A stretch of DNA of 64,000 bases from Duganella qianjiadongensis (GCF_009857915.1 NZ_WWCM01000007.1:1-64000), one strand, 5' to 3'; positions 1 through 8,290 are shown, counted from the stretch's first letter. A program made the numbers and translations. The notes: generated by a model from the sequence alone, not told the origin.

Positions 1-84
1 AGCCAGCAACTGGTCGATCAGTTCAACGGGAAACGGGTACTGCTTCTTGGTTTTTGGCTTCTTAGTGGTCATTACGTCGGTCAT
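1..84 (-). CDS. IS256-family transposase, N-terminal fragment (runs off window)
   Basis: Only the first 28 codons lie in the window. They read MTDVMTTKK, then a lysine-rich stretch, then PFPVELIDQLLA. The segment V-x-x-E-L-I-D-Q-L-L is typical of the start of IS256-type (mutator, DDE) transposases, which excise and insert the element. A ribosome site (AAAGGGA) sits 6-7 bases before the ATG at 82-84. The gene reads leftward out of the window, so catalytic residues cannot be checked. The terminal sequence just upstream (to about 146) supports an insertion sequence end. Identification rests on a short segment. Confidence 0.6.
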   Translation of the reverse strand, partial: MTDVMTTKKPKTKKQYPFPVELIDQLLA

Positions 85-146
85 GGAAAATCCCTTTCGG
101 TATTATTTCATGACCCCGGATTCACACTAAAATTCTGACAGGCTCC
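85..146 (-). mobile_element. Probable end of an IS256-type insertion sequence
   Basis: Between the transposase start and about 146 the minus strand begins GAGCCTGTCAGAATTTTAGT. From memory, this resembles the terminal inverted repeats of IS256-type elements (G-rich start followed by CTGTC). The relic gene to the right loses recognisable coding sequence at this point, as expected at an insertion junction. The other end lies outside the window, so the repeat pair and target duplication cannot be confirmed. Confidence 0.45.
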
Positions 147-420
147 ATACCATTGATGCTAACCATCGCCAATCTCACAGCCCAGAATTGTGCCGCCAGA
201 TGTACGCATTGGCCGCGGGTGATGCTGATGTCGGCCAGCGTTGACGGCGTCGTGTCATGCGACACCGTTGCGATGTTCGCGCCGCCATGGCGCTGAGTAG
301 CACGTTCGCCCCGCTCGGCAGACTGGCGCAACATCTCGCCACACTAGATGCGCAAATTCGCGCATCACTAGCAGTCCTGGCCCAGTGCAGTGCGCGCCTA
401 ATCGCCATTTCCCATTCTGG
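147..420 (-). pseudogene. Relic of a ParB/MT-A70-associated accessory gene, interrupted by the IS
   Basis: Minus-strand translation gives GEML-RQSAERGERATQ, a histidine-glycine linker, then SHDTTPSTLADISITRGQ. The pattern GEML...SHD...TLADLGI(S/T)xxQSS is a recurring signature of small phage or integrative-element proteins usually labelled ParB-like or MT-A70-associated. Here it is broken. An amber codon sits at 344-346 just before GEML, another stop at 365-367 in that frame, and the protein runs into the insertion-sequence end near 146. No open frame over 110 codons covers the segment. I read it as a decayed mobile-element gene; function is not inferred beyond that resemblance. Confidence 0.35.
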
Positions 421-461
421 ACAGTAATTGCAGACCGCAGCCAATCGAATGACATCTGGGG

Positions 462-574
462 TGTTAGATAACGAACGATTTCTAACAGGGGCATGTGGTG
501 GCAGAAATACATGTTAGAAAAATAGGGTTTGCCATTTCTAACAGTTGGGTATATTCTGACACCGTTTTCTAACA
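462..574 (+). promoter_or_regulatory. Tn3-type res (resolution) site candidate with three subsites
   Basis: Three copies or pairs of TGTTAGA/TCTAACA-like half-sites lie directly before the resolvase gene. Subsite I is an inverted pair at 462-468 and 481-487 (26 bp). Subsite II is a perfect 9-bp inverted pair, TGTTAGAAA at 512-520 and TTTCTAACA at 535-543 (32 bp). Subsite III at 553-574 carries ATTCTGACA and TTTCTAACA as direct repeats. The centres of I and II are 53 bp apart, matching the classic I-II spacing of Tn3/gamma-delta res. The site would serve both as recombination substrate and as operator for the resolvase. Confidence 0.7.
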
Positions 575-592
575 CCTTCAACGGAAATCAAC

Positions 593-1168
593 ATGGCAAC
601 CTTCGCATACGGACGTGTAAGTACGGCAGACCAGACCGCTGACAATCAGCGCCTTGAAATCGAGAAGGCTGGGCATGTGGTCGATTACTGGTTCCATGAC
701 ACCGTAAGCGGAAAGACCAGCGCCAGCCAGCGCCCACAGTTCGCGGCTATGCTAGGCCAGATTCGGGATGGCGAAACGCTGGTTGTGAGTAAGCTGGACC
801 GGCTGGGGCGTGATGCTCAAGATGTGGGTGCCACCATCAAGCTGCTGGCCGGACGCAAGATTAGCGTCATTGTCTTGCAACTGGGCAAGCTTGACCTGAC
901 TTCCCCCGCCGGAAAGCTGATGCTTTCCATGCTAGCGGCTGTGGCAGAGATGGAGCGCGACATGCTAGCCGAGCGCACGCGGGCCGGTCTAGCGCGTGCA
1001 AAGGACGAGGGCAAGACTTTGGGGCGTCCATCTAAGACCAGCGTCAGCCAGCGCGAAGAGATAGCCGCCAAGTATGCCGAAGGTGTGAGCGTGAGCGAGC
1101 TGGCCCGCCAATACGGTGTGTCACGCGCTACCGTTATTGGACTGGTAAAGCCCGGTAAAGCAGCCTAG
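593..1168 (+). CDS. Serine recombinase, resolvase type
   Basis: This is a 191-residue small serine recombinase. Such enzymes cut two res sites with a serine nucleophile and resolve cointegrates. The catalytic domain starts YGRVSTADQTADNQ, with the nucleophile Ser10. The downstream KLDRLGRD and MLAAVAEMERDMLAERTRAGL segments are the usual active-site arginine and long-helix regions. A C-terminal helix-turn-helix (about residues 163-184, EGVSVSELARQYGVSRATVI) binds DNA. Length is normal for TnpR. The 113-bp res-like site in front argues for resolvase rather than invertase. No transposase of the Tn3 type is in the window. Confidence 0.9.
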   Translation: MATFAYGRVSTADQTADNQRLEIEKAGHVVDYWFHDTVSGKTSASQRPQFAAMLGQIRDGETLVVSKLDRLGRDAQDVGATIKLLAGRKISVIVLQLGKLDLTSPAGKLMLSMLAAVAEMERDMLAERTRAGLARAKDEGKTLGRPSKTSVSQREEIAAKYAEGVSVSELARQYGVSRATVIGLVKPGKAA

Positions 1169-1474
1169 AGGTGATGGGCGCGAAGGTGGCCTAGGAGGGG
1201 GAGAGGGATATTAGGCTCTAGTACCTTCAATGCAAAAAACCGCCGCCGTAGTGAAATTTTCACTTCCACAAAATCCGAACTTCAGCGCCGCCTGCCCATG
1301 AGTGACAAAGGGTGCAATCCCAAGTGCGCCCCATTAAATCCGCTATAGCGCATTGCTGGCGCTGGTTATCAAGTGCTTACGCCCGCCTAGTACGTGCGTA
1401 GCCGCGAGCCAACATAGTGTGCAGCGAATCGGGTTACACAGTGGTTACATGGGGAGAGGTGGAGGGCTAGAAAG
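1169..1474. other. Intergenic stretch between resolvase and tRNA-His terminator
   Basis: About 300 bp separate the resolvase from the tRNA-His terminator. I see no convincing gene, RNA or repeat family. A short near-palindrome (GTGAAATTTTCAC, around 1250-1263) is present. Small open frames here lack ribosome sites and family resemblance. Because the 3' end of tRNA-His faces this stretch, it is a plausible place for an element attachment site, but no duplicate of the tRNA end is visible here. Confidence 0.4.
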
Positions 1475-1506
1475 CAAAAAAGGCTACAAGTCGAAAACTT
1501 GTAACC
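1475..1506 (-). terminator. Rho-independent terminator of tRNA-His
   Basis: On the minus strand a 10-bp stem (GGTTACAAGT / ACTTGTAGCC, one G-U pair) with a 5-base loop is followed by TTTTTT. It lies 24 bases beyond the CCA end of tRNA-His and is oriented to end its transcript. Confidence 0.85.
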
Positions 1507-1529
1507 TCTTGATTTTGCTGCGTATTCTG

Positions 1530-1606
1530 TGGGGTGGCTGATGGGGCTCGAACCCACGACAACAGGAATCACAATCCTGGACTCTACCAACTGAGCTACA
1601 GCCACC
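1530..1606 (-). tRNA. tRNA-His (GTG)
   Basis: The minus strand folds as a standard tRNA. The acceptor stem is GTGGCTG/CAGCCAC, with an extra 5' G at 1606 opposite C73, the identity feature of tRNA-His. The D arm has AGCTCAGTTGGTAGAG, the anticodon stem-loop CAGGATTGTGATTCCTG carries GTG, and the T arm has GGGTTCGAGCCCC. CCA is encoded at 1530-1532. It marks the border between the mobile region on its left and core genes on its right. Confidence 0.97.
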
Positions 1607-1651
1607 ACTGATTTACTTCTAACTACACACCGTTTCGTGTGCAGGTGCCGC

Positions 1652-1680
1652 ATTATACAGGCCGATTCCTAAACGTGCAA
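1652..1680 (-). promoter_or_regulatory. Sigma-70 promoter of tRNA-His
   Basis: On the minus strand TTGCAC (1675-1680), a 17-base spacer and TATAAT (1652-1657) form a near-consensus promoter ending about 45 bases before the tRNA. Confidence 0.75.
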
Positions 1681-1731
1681 ATCTAAATGCAAGCTTTCCG
1701 AAGGGAAGCCCTAGATGTCCCTTAGAAAAGG

Positions 1732-2592
1732 CTATACGGACACCTGTTCTACTTGTGGATGCAGTCCCAGCAAGTGCTCGAAAGCCCCCGCCAGCGCCGC
1801 CACAGGGGCTGTTGTATAGGCGCGCAGTGTTGCCGGAGTTCGCTCCGTAGTCACACCACTATTGCCGTCGGCTTCGGCAGGACGCAGCAAACCGGCTGCG
1901 GTCAGCAGCCGCACCAGCTGGCGCGCCACGGCATCACCGGTATCGACCAGTTGCACATCGCTGCGCCCATGGTCATCTAACACGCGCTGTATGCCATCGC
2001 GCACGAACGGGTAATGGGTGCAGCCCAGCACCAGCGTATCGGCCCCCTGATCCAGCAAGGGTGCAATGTAGTGCTCTAGCATGGCCGTAATGGCCGGGCT
2101 GTGCAGATCACCGAGTTCGATCTGGTCCACCAGTCCCACGGCTGGCTGCAGCAGGAACTCGGCCCCCGTCGTGCTGCTGATCTGCTCGCGCAGTTGCAGG
2201 AATTTCTCGCCCTGCAAAGTGCGCGCCGTGGCCAGCACGCCTATCTTGCCGTTGTGGCTGGCCGCCGCTGCCGGCTTTAAGCCGGGCTCTACACCCACCA
2301 CCGGCAGATCGGGATAGCGCGTCCGCACCGCCTTGATGGCCGCCACCGTCGCCGTATTGCAGGCGACGACCAGTGCCTTGGCGCCCAGCGACAGCAGAAA
2401 TTCCGCGATCGCCAGCGAGCGCTCCACCACATACGCTTCGCTTTTCTCGCCATACGGTGCATGGGCGGAATCAGCGAAGTACAGCAGGTCTTCCTGCGGG
2501 CACTGGGCACGAATGTGGCGCAGTACCGATAAGCCGCCCACACCGGAATCAAAGACGCCGATGGGGGCGTGCGCGCTACGGCTTAATGACAT
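1732..2592 (-). CDS. murI: Glutamate racemase
   Basis: The enzyme interconverts L- and D-glutamate in the cytoplasm to supply D-Glu for peptidoglycan. It is 286 residues, the normal size. The N-terminus has the family signature GVFDSGVGGLSVL. The two catalytic cysteines are C78 in VACNTAT and C191 in LGCTHYP. Its ATG overlaps the fumarase stop codon (TGATG), so translation is probably coupled, and yqhA-like, fumarase and murI read as one leftward operon. A weak hairpin at 1693-1709 lies beyond the stop. The pairing of fumarase with murI appears common in related betaproteobacteria as far as I recall. Confidence 0.95.
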   Translation of the reverse strand: MSLSRSAHAPIGVFDSGVGGLSVLRHIRAQCPQEDLLYFADSAHAPYGEKSEAYVVERSLAIAEFLLSLGAKALVVACNTATVAAIKAVRTRYPDLPVVGVEPGLKPAAAASHNGKIGVLATARTLQGEKFLQLREQISSTTGAEFLLQPAVGLVDQIELGDLHSPAITAMLEHYIAPLLDQGADTLVLGCTHYPFVRDGIQRVLDDHGRSDVQLVDTGDAVARQLVRLLTAAGLLRPAEADGNSGVTTERTPATLRAYTTAPVAALAGAFEHLLGLHPQVEQVSV

Positions 2593-4121
2593 CAGGCTTT
2601 AACGATAGGCACGTTGAGCTGTTCGATTTTGGCCGCCCATTCTTTCGGGCCGGTGTTGTGCACCGAGGTGCCGGCCGCATCGACGGCCACCGTCACCGGC
2701 ATATCGACCACGTCGAACTCGTAGATGGCTTCCATGCCCATGTCTGCGAAGCCCAGCACCTTGGCGCTCTTGATGGCTTTCGACACCAGATACGCTGCAC
2801 CGCCCACGGCCATCAGATAAGCCGATTTGTGCTTCTGGATCGATTCGATGGCAGCAGGGCCGCGCTCGGCTTTACCGATCATGGCGATCAGGCCGGTTTT
2901 CTCCAGCATCATGTCGGTGAACTTGTCCATGCGGGTAGCGGTCGTCGGGCCTGCTGGGCCTACAGCTTCGTCGCGCACCGGATCGACCGGACCGACGTAG
3001 TAGATTACGCGGTTCTTGAAGTCCACCGGCAGCGGCTCGCCTTTGGCCAGCATGTCCTGGATACGCTTGTGGGCAGCATCGCGGCCGGTCAGCATTTTGC
3101 CGTTCAGCAGCAGAGTCTGGCCCGGCTTCCACGAAGCCACTTCTTCTTTGGTCAGGGTGTTCAGATCCACACGCTTGGACAGTTCGGTGTCCGGTGCCCA
3201 GCTCACGTTAGGCCAGGTCGACAGCGGTGGCGGAGTCATGAACGATGGGCCGGAACCATCGAGCACGAAGTGGCCGTGACGGGTGGCGGCGCAGTTAGGA
3301 ATCATGGCCACTGGTTTCGATGCAGCGTGGGTAGGGTGCATCATGATCTTCACATCCAGCACGGTGGTCAGGCCGCCCAGACCTTGCGCGCCGATGCCGA
3401 GCGCATTGATTTTGTCGCACAGTTCGATACGCAGTTCTTCCAGCTTGTTCTGCGGGCCGCGCTGCTTGAGTTCGTACATGTCGATGTCTTCCATCAGCAC
3501 TTCCTTGGCCATCAGCATGGCTTTCTCGGCAGTGCCGCCGATACCGATACCCAGCATGCCCGGCGGGCACCAGCCAGCGCCCATGGTCGGCACGGTTTTC
3601 AGTACCCAGTCGATCAGCGAATCGGAAGGATTCATCATGATCATCTTCGATTTGTTTTCCGAGCCGCCGCCTTTGGCAGCAACTTTCACGTCGACCGTAT
3701 TGCCTTCCACCAGTTCCATGTGTACCACGGCTGGCGTGTTGTCCTTGGTGTTCTTGCGATCAAACTGAGGATCGGCCACGATGGAAGCGCGCAGCTTGTT
3801 GTCATCGTAGTTGTAGGCGCGGCGCACACCTTCATTGACGGCATCGGTGACGGTGCCGGTGAAGCCTTCGAAGCGCACGCCCATACCGATTTTCAGGAAC
3901 ACGTTGACGATGCCGGTATCCTGGCAGATCGGACGTTTGCCCTCCGCGCACATGCGCGAGTTGGTCAGGATTTGCGCGATCGCGTCTTTCGCGGCCGGGC
4001 TTTGCTCGGCCTCGTAAGCGCGCGCCAGATGCTCGATGTAGTCAGCCGGATGGTAGTAGCTGATGTACTGCAGGGCAGCGGCAACGGATTCGATCAGGTC
4101 TTCTTGCTTGATGATGGTCAT
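2592..4121 (-). CDS. Class I fumarate hydratase (4Fe-4S)
   Basis: Converts fumarate and malate in the TCA cycle. The protein is 509 residues, the size of single-chain class I fumarases, with an N-terminal alpha domain and C-terminal beta domain. Visible hallmarks include ICQDTG with the cluster ligand C66, GGGSENKSKM, the substrate loop region GIGIGGTAEKAM, NCAATRHGHFVLDG, and the C-terminal VGPAGPTTATRMDKFT. Residues suit an oxygen-sensitive 4Fe-4S enzyme rather than class II FumC. It starts 14 bp after the upstream membrane-protein gene and ends overlapping murI. The symbol fumA or fumB cannot be chosen from sequence alone. Confidence 0.95.
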   Translation of the reverse strand: MTIIKQEDLIESVAAALQYISYYHPADYIEHLARAYEAEQSPAAKDAIAQILTNSRMCAEGKRPICQDTGIVNVFLKIGMGVRFEGFTGTVTDAVNEGVRRAYNYDDNKLRASIVADPQFDRKNTKDNTPAVVHMELVEGNTVDVKVAAKGGGSENKSKMIMMNPSDSLIDWVLKTVPTMGAGWCPPGMLGIGIGGTAEKAMLMAKEVLMEDIDMYELKQRGPQNKLEELRIELCDKINALGIGAQGLGGLTTVLDVKIMMHPTHAASKPVAMIPNCAATRHGHFVLDGSGPSFMTPPPLSTWPNVSWAPDTELSKRVDLNTLTKEEVASWKPGQTLLLNGKMLTGRDAAHKRIQDMLAKGEPLPVDFKNRVIYYVGPVDPVRDEAVGPAGPTTATRMDKFTDMMLEKTGLIAMIGKAERGPAAIESIQKHKSAYLMAVGGAAYLVSKAIKSAKVLGFADMGMEAIYEFDVVDMPVTVAVDAAGTSVHNTGPKEWAAKIEQLNVPIVKA

Positions 4122-4135
4122 GATGGTCTCGCGGG

Positions 4136-4741
4136 TTAGTGTGACTTGGATTCTTGATGCGTGACGCTGGTGATGCGGTCAGTGTAGGCAATCGCCATGG
4201 CCGACAGCAGGAACACAACGTGGATAACGGTTTGCGCTACCAGCACCTTCTCGTCATAGGCGCTGGCGTTGATGAAAGTCTTGAGCAGATGGATGGACGA
4301 AATACCGACGATGGCCATGGCCAGCTTGGTTTTGAGCACGGATGCATTCACATGCGACAGCCATTCAGGCTGGTCCGGATGGCCATCCAGATCAAGCCGC
4401 GACACAAAGGTTTCGTAGCCGCCGATGATCACCATGATCAGGAGATTGGAAATCATCACCACATCGATCAGGCCCAGCACTACCAGCATGATGGTGGTTT
4501 CGTTGAGCTTGTTCGGCACTGGTGCGCCGGGCACGGCCACGGCAGCGAAAATGTGCTGCAGCGCGGCTTCATTGCCGAGGGCAGCGCCGATCAGGTCTTT
4601 CAGTTCGACCCAGAAATGGAACACGTAGACGCACTGCGCCAGTATCAGACCCAGATACAGCGGCAGTTGCAGCCAGCGCGACATGAAAATGAGAGCGGGC
4701 AGGGGACGCAGCGGGCGCGGATTCGGGGTGGGTTGGGTCAT
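4136..4741 (-). CDS. YqhA/UPF0114-family inner-membrane protein
   Basis: A 201-residue membrane protein of unknown function. I see a proline-rich cytoplasmic start, a first membrane segment around [20 protein letters not shown], a second long one around [22 protein letters not shown], and two near the C-terminus. The segment [35 protein letters not shown] is the conserved signature of the YqhA/TIGR00645 family. It is the first gene of the operon with fumarase and murI. No transport or enzyme activity is established for the family to my knowledge. Confidence 0.85.
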   Translation of the reverse strand: MTQPTPNPRPLRPLPALIFMSRWLQLPLYLGLILAQCVYVFHFWVELKDLIGAALGNEAALQHIFAAVAVPGAPVPNKLNETTIMLVVLGLIDVVMISNLLIMVIIGGYETFVSRLDLDGHPDQPEWLSHVNASVLKTKLAMAIVGISSIHLLKTFINASAYDEKVLVAQTVIHVVFLLSAMAIAYTDRITSVTHQESKSH

Positions 4742-4859
4742 GCAGGGAAACTCCGGAAATAGCGCCGTAGCGCGGGTTGGCGGTATTTTACACGCGCAAA
4801 CGCTGAATCGCAGAGCTATGTCGCGTCTGCTGTGGCGCGTGCTACAGCGGGCGGAAATC

Positions 4860-4888
4860 TTGGTAAAATGACATAATGCTAATATAGT
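4860..4888 (+). promoter_or_regulatory. Candidate sigma-70 promoter for acs
   Basis: TTGGTA (4860-4865), a 17-base spacer and TATAGT (4883-4888) lie 84 bases before the acs start. No obvious activator site was recognised. Confidence 0.45.
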
Positions 4889-4971
4889 CTGTTCGTTACC
4901 ACGGCCTGTAAGGGCTCAGTAAGCGACGGCGATTATGGTTATCTCAAAGATTACAAACTCAGGAGACGAGC

Positions 4972-6960
4972 ATGACCAGCACCACGACTCAACAAGGTCC
5001 ACAAGAATCCCGCATCTTCCCATCGCCGGCTGCGTTTGCTGCGCAGGCCACGGTATCGGGCATGGATGCTTACAACGCTCTGTGCGCAGAAGCGGCTGCC
5101 GACTACGAAGGTTTCTGGGGCCGTCTGGCCAAGGAACATCTGGTATGGCAGAAACCGTTCAGCAAAGTGCTGAATGAAGACAATGCGCCGTTCTACAAAT
5201 GGTTTGAAGACGGCCACCTGAACGTTTCGTACAACTGCCTGGACCGCAATCTGCAGAACGGCAATGCCGACAAGACCGCCATCATCTTCGAAGCGGACGA
5301 CGGCAAATCGCAGCACGTGAGTTACAAGGAGCTGCACGAAAAAGTCTGCAAATTTGCCAACGGCCTGAAATCGCGCGGCATCAAGAAAGGCGACCGCGTC
5401 ATCATCTACATGTCGATGTCGGTAGAAGGCGTGGCCGCCATGCAGGCCTGCGCCCGTATCGGCGCCACCCACTCGGTGGTATTCGGCGGCTTCTCCGCCA
5501 AATCGCTGCAGGAACGTATCATCGATGCTGGCGCCGTGGCCGTGATCACCGCTGACGAGCAGATGCGCGGCGGCAAACAGCTGCCACTGAAAGCCATCGT
5601 GGACGAAGCGCTGGCACTGGGCGGCTGCGACACCATCAAAGACGTGATCGTCTACAAACGCACGGGCGGCAACATCAACTTCGTGGCAGGCCGCGATATC
5701 TGGCTGCATGATCTGGTGGACCACCAGTCGGCTGAATGCGAGCCAGAATGGGTAGATGCCGAGCACCCGCTGTTCATTCTCTACACCTCCGGTTCGACCG
5801 GCACCCCGAAAGGCGTGCAGCACTCGAGCGGCGGCTACCTGCTGTGGGCTGCGCTGACGATGAAATGGTCGTTCGACATCAAGCCGACCGATGTGTACTG
5901 GTGTACCGCCGACATCGGCTGGGTGACTGGCCACAGCTACATCGCCTACGGCCCGACTGCAGTGGGTGCAACGCAAGTGGTATTCGAAGGCATCCCAACC
6001 TTCCCGAACGCCGGCCGTTTCTGGGACACCATCGCCAAGCACAAAGTCAGCATCTTCTACACGGCGCCTACCGCGATCCGTTCGCTGATCAAGGCTTCCG
6101 ATCTGGATGCCAGTGTGCATCCGAAGAATTACGACCTGTCCAGCGTGCGCCTGCTGGGCACTGTGGGCGAGCCGATCAATCCGGAAGCCTGGATGTGGTA
6201 CTACACCCAGGTGGGCCGCGAAGTGTGCCCGATTGTGGACACCTTCTGGCAGACGGAAACGGGCGGTCACATGATCACCCCTCTGCCGGGCGCCACCCCT
6301 ATGGTACCGGGCTCGTGCACGCTGCCGCTGCCGGGCATCATGGCGGCCATCGTCGACGAATCGGGCGCCGATGTGCCGAATGGTCAGGGCGGCATACTGG
6401 TGGTGAAACGTCCATGGCCATCGATGATTCGTACTATCTGGAACAACCCGGACCGTTTCAAATCGAGCTACTTCCCGGAAGAATTGGGCGGCAAGATGTA
6501 TCTGGCAGGTGACGGCGCGATCCGCAACAAGGATACGGGTTATTTCACCATCACGGGCCGTATCGACGACGTGCTGAACGTTTCCGGTCACCGTATGGGC
6601 ACGATGGAAATCGAATCGGCGCTGGTCGCTAATCCGCTGGTGGCGGAAGCAGCGGTGGTCGGTAAGCCGGACGAGACCACGGGCGAATCGATCTGTGCCT
6701 TCGTCGTGTTGAAGCAGGCACGTCCGACTGGCGAAGATGCCAAGAAACTGGCGCTGGAGCTGCGCAACTGGGTAGCGAAAGAGATTGGTCCGATTGCCAA
6801 GCCGAAAGAAATCCGCTTTGGTGACAACCTGCCGAAGACCCGTTCGGGCAAGATCATGCGTCGTCTGCTGCGCGTGCTGGCCAAGGGCGAGACGATAACG
6901 CAGGACGTCTCCACGCTGGAAAATCCAGCGATTCTGGAGCAGCTGAAAGAAGCGTCGTAA
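4972..6960 (+). CDS. acs: Acetyl-CoA synthetase
   Basis: Activates acetate to acetyl-CoA through acetyl-AMP. At 662 residues it is the usual AMP-forming ANL enzyme. The ATP-binding P-loop [11 protein letters not shown] lies near residue 270, the adenylation core follows ([12 protein letters not shown]), and the hinge and small domain contain [20 protein letters not shown]. The C-terminal [11 protein letters not shown] carries the catalytic lysine (about residue 625) that is silenced by acetylation in characterised enzymes. A ribosome site (AGGAG) precedes the ATG. It is monocistronic, followed by tRNA-Ser. Confidence 0.97.
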   Translation: MTSTTTQQGPQESRIFPSPAAFAAQATVSGMDAYNALCAEAAADYEGFWGRLAKEHLVWQKPFSKVLNEDNAPFYKWFEDGHLNVSYNCLDRNLQNGNADKTAIIFEADDGKSQHVSYKELHEKVCKFANGLKSRGIKKGDRVIIYMSMSVEGVAAMQACARIGATHSVVFGGFSAKSLQERIIDAGAVAVITADEQMRGGKQLPLKAIVDEALALGGCDTIKDVIVYKRTGGNINFVAGRDIWLHDLVDHQSAECEPEWVDAEHPLFILYTSGSTGTPKGVQHSSGGYLLWAALTMKWSFDIKPTDVYWCTADIGWVTGHSYIAYGPTAVGATQVVFEGIPTFPNAGRFWDTIAKHKVSIFYTAPTAIRSLIKASDLDASVHPKNYDLSSVRLLGTVGEPINPEAWMWYYTQVGREVCPIVDTFWQTETGGHMITPLPGATPMVPGSCTLPLPGIMAAIVDESGADVPNGQGGILVVKRPWPSMIRTIWNNPDRFKSSYFPEELGGKMYLAGDGAIRNKDTGYFTITGRIDDVLNVSGHRMGTMEIESALVANPLVAEAAVVGKPDETTGESICAFVVLKQARPTGEDAKKLALELRNWVAKEIGPIAKPKEIRFGDNLPKTRSGKIMRRLLRVLAKGETITQDVSTLENPAILEQLKEAS

Positions 6961-6987
6961 GCACTAAATCAGGCGCGGCAAATAAAC

Positions 6988-7016
6988 TTTGTAGTCTTGG
7001 GAATATTTGCTATAAT
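6988..7016 (+). promoter_or_regulatory. Promoter of tRNA-Ser
   Basis: TTTGTA (6988-6993), a 17-base spacer and a perfect TATAAT (7011-7016) lie 30 bases before the tRNA. A short GC-rich stretch after the -10 box resembles the discriminator of stable-RNA promoters. Confidence 0.7.
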
Positions 7017-7046
7017 TTGCGGCTTCTCCGGAAGGGGAAGCAAGCA

Positions 7047-7137
7047 GGAGAGGTGGATGAGTGGTTGAAGTCGCACGCCTGGAAAGCGTGTATAGGTTTA
7101 TAGCCTATCGGGGGTTCGAATCCCCCTCTCTCCGCCA
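7047..7137 (+). tRNA. tRNA-Ser (GGA)
   Basis: A class II tRNA with a long variable arm. The acceptor stem is GGAGAGG paired with TCTCTCC (one G-U), the discriminator is G, and CCA is encoded at 7135-7137. The anticodon stem-loop CACGCCTGGAAAGCGTG carries GGA. The variable arm is formed around TATAGGTTTATAGCCTATC, and the T arm is GGGGGTTCGAATCCCCC. Confidence 0.96.
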
Positions 7138-7151
7138 GGAATACAAATGTT

Positions 7152-7180
7152 AAAAAGGCCACCCTCGGGTGGCCTTTTTG
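7152..7180 (+). terminator. Terminator of tRNA-Ser
   Basis: AAAAAGGCCACCC, loop TCG, GGTGGCCTTTTT: a strong stem with a run of five T residues, 15 bases after the tRNA. Confidence 0.9.
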
Positions 7181-7191
7181 CATTTGTTTCA

Positions 7192-7330
7192 TGGCGGAGA
7201 GAAGCAAGGCCCCTGCGGGCCTTGCGCGGGGGATTCGAAGGCATCGCCCCTGCAGGGGCGAGCCGCTCCGAATCGCCACTTTGCTGCCGCGACGCGGCAG
7301 CGCGCCGGAGGCGCAGCGCGCAGCGCAAAT
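7192..7330. repeat. Inverted copy of the tRNA-Ser 3' end plus a cluster of GC-rich palindromes
   Basis: TGGCGGAGAG (7192-7201) and GGGGGATTCGAA (7228-7239) are the reverse complement of the tRNA-Ser 3' end. They are separated by a 26-base palindrome built on AAGGCCC/GGGCCTT. Further hairpins follow: GCCCCTGCAGGGGC around 7247-7260, GCTGCCGCGACGCGGCAGC around 7284-7302, and GCGCCGGAGGCGC around 7303-7316. Part of this block (TCCGAATCG, CACTTTGCTGCC, then a CGCGG palindrome) reappears at about 8227-8270. It looks like a REP-type repeat cluster at an island border. Confidence 0.55.
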
Positions 7331-7404
7331 TTCTTTCCAGTAAGTTGGTCCCCCAAAATTTCGTAACCTAAGGAAAAATCCACCGAGGTGGCGCAACGCG
7401 ATCA

Positions 7405-7791
7405 TCAGCAAATTGAACCTGCAATGCTTTTACCCGTCTTTAAGTCAAGACCGAAGTGACAAGTGTATGGATTCTTTTTGTCTGGTCTATAAAGAGTGCA
7501 ACTTACGTCGCTTCGCTCCCGGATGCGCAAGTCGACGGATGCTCCGCAGGCATCTTTTTGATCCGGACCGATGGACTCAAACAAAGTCTTGGCGATTGAG
7601 CCTTGAACGGCGAACGAGGCGCGTCGGTCAGTTGCAGTTGGCGGAGCCTTTTCAGCTAGATCGTTCGAATAGATAAGGAAGTAGCCCGAAAAAGCGCTAT
7701 ACGTGCCATCCCATGTCTTGGAGGGCGCTGCAAAGGCCACTTCGAAAATGAATGCTCCGGCTAAAAAGCTTAAAGTAATGAGTTTCATCAT
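7405..7791 (-). CDS. Exported T6SS immunity-like protein, copy B2
   Basis: A 128-residue protein with a Sec signal peptide (LITLSFLAGAFIFEVAFAA), so probably periplasmic. The mature part has WDGTYSAFSGYFLIYSNDL and a cysteine-containing C-terminus (CTLYRPDKKNPYTCHFGLDLKTGKSI). It is clearly paralogous to the gene at 8291-8674, about two thirds identical by eye. Its ATG overlaps the end of an effector relic (TGATGA). Position after an M74-type hydrolase remnant suggests it once neutralised that hydrolase in the periplasm. No named family was recognised, so immunity is inferred from context. Confidence 0.65.
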   Translation of the reverse strand: MMKLITLSFLAGAFIFEVAFAAPSKTWDGTYSAFSGYFLIYSNDLAEKAPPTATDRRASFAVQGSIAKTLFESIGPDQKDACGASVDLRIRERSDVSCTLYRPDKKNPYTCHFGLDLKTGKSIAGSIC

Positions 7792-8136
7792 CGTTGTTTG
7801 AGTTGCACGTGAAAGTGGTCATCGTGTCGCGGCCATAGCCGCACCCCCGCAATTTTCGAATCATTGAACAGAATAAGCAGCGGCGCTGGGGCCAGCGCCT
7901 TGAAAAGATTGATGAGTTTTTCTGTTGCAGATCTGTCGTATTCCTTCTCCTGATATATACAGGCAACCTGCTCGCCACTCGCGCTCGACTGCAAATATCA
8001 ATGTCAGCATTCTGGGGTGAACATATTGATTAACACCCGAGCCCGGATTGCCGTAAGTGTAATAGCCTGTCCCTTCCGGTATTTGGGGAATCATCACGAA
8101 GCCACGGTCGTCGCGTGGATGAATGATTATGGTCAT
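7788..8136 (-). pseudogene. Broken M74/MepA-like T6SS effector, copy 3
   Basis: The first part, MTIIIHPRDDRG...LTLIFAVEREW, is colinear with the start of the intact effector at 9237-9713. The sequence then jumps, in another frame, to a segment matching the last third (EYDRSATEKLINLFK...NDSKIAGVR...HDDHFHVQL). About 50 codons in between are missing, including the metal-binding HTSGLEVD motif. The protein therefore cannot be a working peptidase even if the frame were restored. The HxH motif near the end is retained. Confidence 0.8.
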
Positions 8137-8147
8137 AGGGACTCCAT

Positions 8148-8232
8148 TTACGCGATACGGTTCGAGGCGAGATCCCAGCCACCGGAAGTGTTGCCGCCGG
8201 CGCCACCCAGCACTCTTTGCTGCGTGTATTTC
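8148..8232 (-). pseudogene. Relic of an hcp 3' end
   Basis: This stretch matches the last roughly 27 codons of the intact hcp (9724-9805) almost base for base and encodes YTQQRVLGGAGG and NTSGGWDLASNRIA before TAA. To its right the match stops where a REP-like sequence (TCCGAATCGGCACTTTGCTG) begins. It shows that the hcp-effector-immunity block was duplicated and then truncated. Confidence 0.85.
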
Positions 8233-8290
8233 CGAATCGGCACTTTGCTGCCCGCAGCGCGGGCAGCCTCGCGTGCCCCCTTTAGCCAGT

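Noticed and set aside
2373..4139. 588-codon plus-strand open frame
   Set aside because: It lies opposite fumarase and murI and its His/Arg-rich translation has no family character; it is the complement of high-GC codons.
4951..6591. 546-codon minus-strand open frame
   Set aside because: Complement of acs; histidine- and arginine-rich with no motifs.
7010..7411. Minus-strand frames containing GERGIRTPDRL and AERGGFEPPIGYKPI
   Set aside because: This is the antisense translation of tRNA-Ser and its inverted copy, a well-known spurious protein; the strand carries no ribosome site or start consistent with a gene.
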